A DNA stretch of 64,000 nucleotides from Oscheius dolichura (taxonomy: Eukaryota; Nematoda; Chromadorea; Rhabditida; Rhabditidae), in contig OW051493.1 in the NCBI GenBank assembly GCA_932521035.1, positions 7,626,001-7,690,000 of the forward strand. Direction: 5' to 3'. Of the stretch, positions 56,740-64,000 are shown piece by piece (positions within the stretch are counted from its first letter, which is position 1; every line of letters starts with the position of its first letter). The notes under the pieces are model-generated. The model did not search any database, was not told where the DNA came from, and saw nothing but the letters and a program-made list of their open reading frames with translations. The position numbers were made by a program, and so were the translations under genes.

Positions 56740-57144
56740 ATGCTCTCCGCCTGGCTCGGGCAACTTCTTCTCATCGGTTGTTTCCTAGCACTGGCGATCC
56801 CTCATGTTTATCGTGAGACTCCGACTACCGACTGTATTGTGACCATTTGCCTTATGTTCCTGATTGGTCTCGTCATCATTTGTTCTATTTTCACAGAAAT
56901 TTGGCAGTATATTTGTTGGCGGAGAAGCGGAAAAACGAAGAGAGGAGCCTACCTCAGCCCGGTTAGGATTACTCTCCACGTGGGTAAAATTCTCCTGACT
57001 TGTGCCGCCGTCTTCCTGGTCTTGGAAGGATTACAGTGGCATGGAGCATTCACAGACCTGATGCGTCTGCTCATCTTCCTTTTTATGTCTTTGATAGTGG
57101 AACTCTATCTCCTACTAATCATTGAAAAGGATAAGACGTCATAA
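56740..57144 (+). CDS. Four-pass membrane protein, paralogue of 35.2 kb exon
   Basis: 134-aa frame from an ATG two codons after a TTTTCAG acceptor. Hydrophobic segments: WLGQLLLIGCFLALAIP, IVTICLMFLIGLVIICSIF, ILLTCAAVFLVL, LLIFLFMSLIVELYLLLI, then a charged tail KDKTS. Poly(A) signal AATAAA at about 57171. Whether an upstream exon exists is unknown. No named family. Confidence 0.5.
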   Translation: MLSAWLGQLLLIGCFLALAIPHVYRETPTTDCIVTICLMFLIGLVIICSIFTEIWQYICWRRSGKTKRGAYLSPVRITLHVGKILLTCAAVFLVLEGLQWHGAFTDLMRLLIFLFMSLIVELYLLLIIEKDKTS

Positions 57145-57179
57145 AAAGAGCCAATTCCAACTCGCAAGGGAAATAAACG

Positions 57180-58674
57180 CAAACGAAGTAAAAATCATTA
57201 CTACTTGTTCTCATTGTCTTGTTGTTTGGGCCGTTGTTATCAACAGGTTACTGTACTTCTCGGGTTACTGTAAACAAGTTTAGAGGGAACTATTAGTTCC
57301 ATGCTGAAAGAAAAGAGAAAAGCCGTATCATGATTTCTTCGCGCTTTCTGATATGTCGCCTCCCCTCTCTTTCGGGGGGAAACTGTTCCAAAATTTCTAC
57401 TCGTCCTCTATTTTCATAGGGTCGGAAGGTAGTTAGTACCTCAAACTTGGGTAATTAAACCAACGAGGAGGAGCGCTATCAGCTGATAGGGGAGGGGGAC
57501 TGCCGAGATCAGTTGGGTGGTTCTCTAGTTTGGAGAGAAGAGGTCAGCGAGAGGGACGCCGAAACGCACCACGGCACCTTTCTGGAGCAAGCACAATTTC
57601 CAGCTGGGGAACTTCTTCAAAATTTAATTAGAAATTGCCACCAGGCTCTTCCGAATCACTCCAGTTCTCGCCCGCTGCTTGGAGAAGAAGAAAATTAAAC
57701 TCCCGCCATTACGGGGCGTGTCATGAACGGGTAAAGTTGCCTGTAATACCACGTTTTCTGCCGGTCAACCCTATAAGCCAGTTTCGCCAGTTGAGCAGTC
57801 ATTTTCAGCATCTCTTCGACTAGAAGAAGGTCCGCTTTCTTTTCTTTTGCTTTCTCTTCTACTACTTTTGCTGCTTTTCCTGTATTGTTGGGTAGCAGAA
57901 GTGCGCGCACCCGTACCGCCTAGGCACTCGTAAACCGCGCCCCTGACTCGGCGCCTATCATTCGCGCTCGCCATATAACTCATTTTTACTCGACGCACTG
58001 CAACGCTACCTCGCTCTCATTCTCCTCATGCTGCCGAGACTTTATGGGTGCGGGCCGGGCCTGCCCTCGAGCCATGCATGGTATAGTCCGTTTCCAACCC
58101 AAAAGCCTCGCGCCGGGAGACTTGGCGCAATTTTGAATTGTCGAATGGTTTTTGACTCTTTGTTTTGTGTGACTGTTTCTGGTTGTTTTTATTTTTAGAG
58201 AGCGGTTAGAGAGTAAATAACTTACGGAGAAGCATATTAAACGTGAAAAAAATTGAAACAACCAGAAACAGTCAAACAAAACAAAGAGTCAAAAACTATT
58301 CGACAATTCAAAATTGCGCCAAGTCTCCCGGCGCGAGGCTTTTGGGTTGGAAATGGACTATAACAGCGGGCCAGGCCGGGCCGGGCCTGCCCTCGAGCCA
58401 TGCATGGACAACTCCCCGTCCTATTCCATATTCTTTAGATAGAAATGCCAGAAGGCAGAGAGCACCGCTGCCGTGCAAAACAAAAAAAGGGAGCGGTGGT
58501 TTGAGCCAAATGTTTTGGAAAAAGTTGCCTGTCCCAGTATTGTCCCCTTTTTCTACATTCCTGTCAAACCACGCTCCTACTTTTGAGTTTCTCTTTTTAA
58601 GATAGTGATATTTCTCGTGTTTTTAACATTTTCCTATCAGTTCCTCTTCAAGTTTTCAATTTTCAGCTCAAAAA
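57180..58674. other. Intergenic with foldback repeat
   Basis: 58089-58190 and 58253-58355 are inverted copies (CCCAAAAGCCTCGCGCCGGG and complement). The pair is flanked by direct repeats of GGGCCTGCCCTCGAGCCATG at 58059 and 58385. Short ORFs at 57.5-58.0 kb are unsupported. Confidence 0.6.
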
Positions 58675-59244
58675 ATGAGCCATATGACAGCTGCTGAGAT
58701 GGAGAAGAAGTTTGAAGGAGTGGAGAGGCGATTTTCCGATAGTAAGGAGCTTGAAAGGATCGAGGTAAGTCGTTTTTCATTTGTAAAAGCTCCTCTTTTT
58801 AACCTCCACATCAGAAAATAATCAACATTCTTTAGAAAATTCTAATAAATCGACTAAAATCCGAGGGTTGGGTGGAGAAGATGGAAAAAATGACTAGAGA
58901 CGAAATTAAACGGCAGGTCGGAGCATTTTCTTTCATTTTTTTCAATTTTTCTAACGAATAACTGAGCTACAAGACTATTTTGGTTTCTAGTAATTTTGGT
59001 ACTTCCATTTTTCAAGTTCTTTAGAAAACGGCGGGAATAGAAGTCATTCTAATGTTGAGAATATCGTAATTCCTATGTGAAAAAGAGAAACTCAAATTTT
59101 TAGGGAATAGACAACGTCACGGAGCAATATCTTTTCGATAAATTGAAGCTAGAAGGCCGAAAAAGCGTCTCAAACACGGCGAAGACAGAAGTCTACGAAC
59201 TGATTAAGAAATGGATTCAAGAAGATACGGGCATCGAAGTTTGA
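58675..59244 (+). CDS. ENY2: ENY2/Sus1-type subunit of SAGA and TREX-2
   Basis: Exons 58675-58764, 58836-58916 and 59104-59244 close in phase (103 aa; the family is ~100 aa). Conserved blocks: ELERIEKILINRLKSEGW (family ERxRLKELLRxxLxExGW), MTRDEIKRQGIDNVT, FDKLKLEGRKSVSNTAKTEV and ELIKKWIQ. ENY2 is a small helical adaptor in the SAGA deubiquitinase module and the nuclear-pore mRNA-export complex. It is the only clear housekeeping gene in the window. Exon 3 is duplicated at 43558-43698. Confidence 0.88.
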
Positions 59245-60012
59245 TCTCTTTCTCTCTTTACTTTGTTTATTTTTTGTCTTTCAAAATTAAAAATTATATT
59301 GAAGGAGTGTCGGTAGAAAATGCTGTAGAACTTGTAGTCTCAAATTATAAAAATAGAAGTTTGAGAAGCATTTCAGAACCCATCAATTCTTCGTTTTTCT
59401 CTTCTTCAAATGTTTCTCTTCAAATTCGTAAATAAAGAAACCTTTCCACATTGGATGATCATTTTCTTTGAGAGCGGAAACACTTACAATTGATCCCAGG
59501 GGTTCCCTGAAAAAGAAGAAGCGGAAAACGGCCAGAATTCGCTCTTCCTTTCGTGATAAAAAGAAAAATGCGCCGTTATCAGGCGCTCAGGCAGTCAATA
59601 AACCTCTCCCCGGTCCATTTTCTCACTCTTTTTGCATCTTACATTCAGTAAAATGGTCCTTTTGTAGGGTTTGACGTCAGCTATCAGCCAAAAAAAAGGC
59701 TTTTAGCCCCCAGGATGGCCGAGTATCGCTCTTTTGAAAATGTCGAATTTTTATCTCAATGACTTATCTCTTTACTCCTTGAACAATGACTGGGTTACGG
59801 TATTTTCATAAAAAGTAGACGGTCTAGAAAGTGGCGGAAAACGCACCCGGAAGCGTCTTTTACAGCATCATCCAACCAGCCAGGCAGCTGTCAGCAAACC
59901 TCTCGCCAGCCCAAGTTCTCATTCTTTGCAGCTGTCAGCAAACCTCTCGCCAGCCCAATTTCTCATTCTCTTTGCATCTCACATTCAGTAAAATTCATTT
60001 TAAGCTGTCAAA

Positions 60013-60235
60013 ATGAGCGATGATCCACTGATGGCAATGTACGAAGCCCAGGCGATTAAGAAACAACAAGAAATTGATAGGTTGAAAAGAGAAAAAGAAG
60101 AATTGGAGGAAAAATTGAATAGAAAAGAAGAAGAATTGGAGGAAAACTTGAATGGAAATGAAGACGAATTGGAAAAAAAATTCAGCAAGCTTTGCAAGTA
60201 TTTTGGGATCCCCCTAATACTAAGCTGTTTGATAA
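60013..60235 (+). pseudogene. Isolated Kelch exon 1 with hairpin intron (right arm of inverted repeat 3)
   Basis: Coiled-coil exon MSDDPLMAMYEAQAIKKQQE plus GTTCGT donor and most of the inverted-repeat intron to about 60843, where a Helitron fragment begins. The upstream promoter is nearly identical to that of Kelch copy 2. Confidence 0.7.
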
Positions 60236-60844
60236 GTTCGTCCCTTTTTTACGTAACTTTTTATTTTGCATACGTTTTGAGGTGCTTTTGGTGTCAAAAT
60301 GATTCTCTCCTAATTCCCCAGAATCGTAAGCACTTTGGATATGAGTTTCCTGTGACCCTGGCAAGTTAGCTTTCATAGAGTTTCGACCATTTTTGACACG
60401 AGGTGATGTGGTGACTCACCATGCAGCGTTCATAAAAAGTTAGGTTGGTCCTTTTGCTTTTGACGTCAGTTATCAGCCAAAAAAAGTTTATCCCGGTAGC
60501 CTCTAGGATGGCCGAGTAGCGCTCTTTTGAAAATGTCAAATTTGTATATAGGGAAACTCAACGGCAAAAATCCAATTAATTCCAATTACTTCAGCGTTGG
60601 AATGATTCTATAGATCTCGGCCTAACGAACAGCTTTTGTTCAAGTAGTAGAGAGGTAAGTCCAGAAATAGCCGAGATATACCGATTCTTCCCCGCCATGT
60701 TCGTTTGTATCCCACCTTCAGAAATGTCAAAAAAGGTCGAATCTCGATGATAGCTAACTTGCCAGGGTGATAGGAAACACCCATCCAAAACCATATACGG
60801 TTCTGGAAAATTCGGAGAGGATCATTTTGATACCAAAACTACCT

Positions 60845-61142
60845 TGAAAAGTAACGGCATGCAGGAGAGTGCAAAGCTCCACGTTGATGTGGCCATCATA
60901 TTTCAACAGGAGGAAGGCGTTGAATGGAACAACCCACTGGTTGTTGTAATAGCGAACTCTGTCGCTTCCGACTTCTCCAATACGGACTTGAGTGCGGTCG
61001 TTTCTTCTCTTGTAGGCGGGGAAGCCGTCTCTGTCCATGTCCGTCACCTCTTGGAAGGACTTTGAGAATTTTTTGGAGCAGGAGTCATTCCTCCAGCACG
61101 GGGATCCGACACCACAGTCTCTGTGGATCATATGAGCCGAGA
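60845..61142 (-). mobile_element. Helitron helicase-like domain fragment (second copy)
   Basis: Identical inverted copy of 41965-42262. Confidence 0.7.
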
Positions 61143-61189
61143 CTTGAGCTCCAGCGTCTGGGGTTTCCGCCGAGATGGGGGTCACAGGA

Positions 61190-62049
61190 TGCTCCTCCAC
61201 AAGTCGGCCACTCTGGAAACCGCGTACTGGGCCGCCGGCGTGCCCAACAAACGCTGCTCAGACCAGGGACGGTACGCCATGGCCTATCATAATGGAAAAG
61301 TTGTCGACGTGCCGATTTTTGACCGTCTGCCTCTGGTTTGCGTCCAAGGACCGATCCCTCCCATCCCGAAAAGCGTCAGCCACTGCTACAAGTATTCGGT
61401 ACCCGATGGCAACGGTGGCTGCAAGTGCAAAGCCGGCTTGATAGATGTTTTGGACTCTTCATTTAATGCGGACCAAAGTGTTATGAGATCCTATATTGGA
61501 AAATTCAATTTGAAGCCTGTAAGTAATCCTTGCAACTTCACTGTTTATTCCAATTTCTTTTCAGGGATATGTTTGCGTGGCGGACCCTTGTAAGCCTGAT
61601 CGGAAAACGGAGGAAACTAATTTGGATGCTATTATTTTTGTGATTGATGGTTCCTCTTCCATTAAGCCACATAATTTCGAAAAGGTGCGCATTTTTCGTT
61701 TATATGGGCAATATTAACTGTCCAAGGAGGAAAAGCATAGATCATTGCTACAAGATGTATGCTATTTTTCAGATGAGAAAATTTCTTCTTAATGGTGCAA
61801 GCTGGTTGCCGAGACATGTTCGCATGCTTTTTTAACAATATAGTACTGAGGAGAGATGGTTGGGTTTATCGTATGAATTGGAGTGGAGACGTGGTTGGGT
61901 GCAGCAAGGCTGGAGCGTAGATCGATACAACGTTGCTGTAAAACAAGCGACGGACTTATATCTTAAGGGTTATACGCCCACCTATTGGGCTATATATCAT
62001 GCGACAAATTGGTACCATGATAATACAGAGGTCAGAAGAGATAAAACCC
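61190..62049 (+). pseudogene. vWA/lectin-type gene fragment (right arm)
   Basis: Reads KSATLETAYWA, DQGRYAMAYHNGKVVDVP, GGCKCKAGLIDVL, GYVCVADPC and the MIDAS VIDGSSSI, then MRKFLLNGASWLPRHVRML followed by an in-frame TAA. A 6-nt TTTTAA insertion relative to the 48 kb copy is the likely cause. Truncated at 62049. Confidence 0.7.
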
Positions 62050-62152
62050 TCCACCGTATTTTGAAACCCTCCAAAAAAATTTGAAATCAAGTGTCCCTAT
62101 AATTTCTGGCCGGACTGTACGCTCAAAGGAATTTTTGTCCAGTATTTTAATA

Positions 62153-63040
62153 TACAGTCCGGTCAAAAATGATATATCCACCCTATTTTTTGGGGCTAGA
62201 GCACGGCCTTTAGACTTTTCGGAAAAACTGCGAGCGCCACTCGATTCCCCGACCTCAAAAACCCCTGAGGGAAAAAAACCACCAAGTGTGTGCCCGTTAT
62301 GCTAAAGTTACGTCATTATTTCGAAAAACAGGCGGTCAAAAAAGATATATCCACTCAAACAAAAGGTAACAAAACAACGGTTTATTCAACATTCCCTCAC
62401 TCAATAACCGGTCGGTGCTCCCTGGCGAGCTCCGACTTCAAATAAGCGACGAGGAATCGACTCGGCCACCTTTTTCAACAGGGCTACGTCCAATTTGTTC
62501 CACTCCTGTTGGATGGAGGTCTTCAGCTCGGCGACGGTCGCATACTGGCGCCCTCCTGCGTAAACCCGGCGGACCAAAATCCCGAAAAGGTTCTCCACGG
62601 GGTTCAGATCAGGACTGCACGCAGGCCAGTCCATCACTGTCACGTTCCTCGCCGTTAACCACTGTTTAGTGGAACGGCTCACGTGAATGGAGGCGTTGTC
62701 GTGCTGAAACACGTACCCCTGCTGGGCATTGGTGTTCAGGTAGGGCAGGAGTTGGTTCTGGAGCTCGCCAGGGAGCACCGACCGGTTATTGAGTGAGGGA
62801 ATGTTGAATAAACCGTTGTTTTGTTACCTTTTGTTTGAGTGGATATATCTTTTTTGACCGCCTGTTTTTCGAAATAATGACGTAACTTTAGCATAACGGG
62901 CACACACTTGGTGGTTTTTTTCCCTCAGGGGTTTTTGAGGTCGGGGAATCGAGTGGCGCTTGCAGTTTTTCCGAAAAGTCTAAAGGCCGTGCTCTAGCCC
63001 CAAAAAATAGGGTGGATATATCATTTTTGACCGGACTGTA
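62153..63040 (-). mobile_element. Tc1/mariner element, internally deleted, with long TIRs
   Basis: Ends TACAGTCCGGTCAAAAATGA and its complement form ~285-bp terminal inverted repeats (62153-62437 / 62756-63040; sum 125193) at TA sites. The remaining ORF 62401-62778 (minus) encodes the transposase C-terminus: FQHDNASIHVSRSTKQWL, WPACSPDLNPVENLFGIL. The first catalytic Asp region is missing, so it is non-autonomous. The ORF starts and stops inside the TIRs. Confidence 0.9.
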
Positions 63041-64000
63041 CAATGACGTAAAGTGACAGCTACTTTTTTTCGATTATGAATAAAAAAATTATGTCATCAG
63101 ATAGAGAATTTGATGCTGATAACGAGTAACTATATTAAAAAATTCAGTTGACTAAACCAAAACGGTACAAGAGTTGTAAAGTTACAAAAATGGCCACATG
63201 TTTTTTTGAGTTCAGCTATCGAGTCATATGTCATTCGATAGAGAATTAAAAGTTATGTAGGCCTGATTTTTTTCAAAACTTGAAATGATAAAATTCGCGA
63301 GTTAGGCGCGCCGAAAGTTTGTTGCAGCGAAAATCGATTTTTGATGGCGACGTACCACCATGGCATGTTATATGTCATTCGATAGAGAATGAAAAACTGT
63401 GCATGTGTGCCAAGTTTCAGCTCTGTAGTCTGTAAAATAACCGAATACCAGGTCGCCGAAGTTGTCAAAAATTCATGTTTTGCAAGCTCGCATATGACAT
63501 TCTTAACAATCCAAAAGTGCAAATGTGAGGTCAGAAAGTAGTGTATCTTGACGTGCTGATCATTTTAAGATATTAAACTTATCAAAAAGTCCATTTGGAA
63601 GGCGAGCTATAAGGTTTTTGAAAATGAGTGGCGCACCCAGTTTGAGCTCAAATCGGTCAAAAAAGTACCTAGATTTTTTTTGAGCTCACAAGATGAAACC
63701 TATGCCAATCGATAGCTCTCCGAAAGTTATGTAGATGTGTAATTTTTTTTTAATTTTTGGTCATAATATAAAGGAGTTAGCCGCAGTGAAACATCAGCTG
63801 CCGAGATCTTACGGGTGCAAAGTGCGAAATATTTTTTTAGCAGCTTTTCCAAAAATTATTAGTTATTTCGAGAGAACTTTTAGTGCTGATCACGGTGGTG
63901 TAAATAAAAAAATTTGAAAAAGCCAAAATAAAATAGTTATAATCATTTTCATTATTAGTTCTTTCATTCAACTTGAAATTAATTCAACTTGTCTTATTTC
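63041..64000. repeat. Degenerate repeats around TGTCATTCGATAGAGAAT
   Basis: TGTCATTCGATAGAGAAT occurs at about 63230 and 63369, with degenerate forms at 63091 and 63703 followed by AAAGTTATGTAG. No gene supported. Confidence 0.45.

Larger units (their letters stand above)
60010..62049. repeat. Inverted repeat 3, right arm
   Basis: Partner of 41058-43070 (sum 103107). The outer end is cut at 62049 by a MITE fragment (AAACCCTCC...), whereas the left arm continues the vWA frame. Confidence 0.9.

Noticed and set aside
67-62049. All inverted repeats as assembly artefacts
   Set aside because: Arms differ by defined indels and substitutions and have unequal flanks, which argues for real duplications, though long-read confirmation is needed.

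Overview
This is a eukaryotic window, almost certainly from a nematode. Genes are split by short introns (many 38-45 nt) with strong (T)TTCAG/TTTAG acceptors. The families are a nematode set: warthog and groundhog hedgehog-related proteins with Hint modules, CAP/SCP, astacin, Kunitz, Cys-rich WR1/lustrin-type, MIG-18-like Fn1, C6-type and C-type-lectin domains. I cannot name the species. Gene models were spliced by eye; those whose exon phases all closed are stated as such.

Layout. 0-8.5 kb: two paralogous secreted matrix-type proteins (CAP-Fn1-Kunitz-WR1 on minus, 599 aa; Fn1-Kunitz-WR1 on plus, 408 aa) whose 3' halves form a gapless ~1.05 kb inverted repeat. Between them lie an astacin metalloprotease (minus) and a broken, divergently oriented astacin relic. 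8.8-9.8 kb: a Thr-linker C-type lectin. 10.3-12.8 kb: a diverged inverted pair of an unrecognised gene. 13.1 kb: a small cationic peptide precursor with an amidation/processing signal. 13.5-29.5 kb: a second, larger inverted repeat (arms 2.2 and 3.2 kb) carrying knottin-type peptide and lectin sequences. It encloses a divergent warthog/groundhog pair, a C6-type secreted protein, a foldback element and a hAT-type MITE.

29.5-54.7 kb: four direct copies of a Kelch gene (395-406 aa; coiled coil, one membrane segment, Kelch propeller). Their first intron is a long inverted repeat that contains both splice sites. They are interspersed with pieces of a vWA/lectin-type secreted gene, tRNA-derived repeats, an orphan Otx-like homeobox exon, Helitron fragments, paralogous multi-pass membrane proteins and a block of complex repeats at 32.4-34.6 kb. 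41-43 kb and 60-62 kb form a third inverted repeat made of Kelch exon 1, intron hairpin, Helitron fragment and vWA gene pieces. 58.7-59.2 kb: a complete ENY2 (SAGA/TREX-2) gene, whose last exon is duplicated at 43.6 kb. 62.1-63.0 kb: a deleted Tc1/mariner copy with ~285 bp terminal inverted repeats.

Overall this looks like a fast-evolving accessory region of duplicated secreted or surface proteins (matrix, lectin, protease, small peptides, Kelch), reshaped by inverted duplication and transposons. The observations I rate highest are the inverted-repeat intron of the Kelch family, the uncatalogued amidated-type peptide precursor at 13.1-13.35 kb, and three nested-scale inverted repeats with nearly identical arms.
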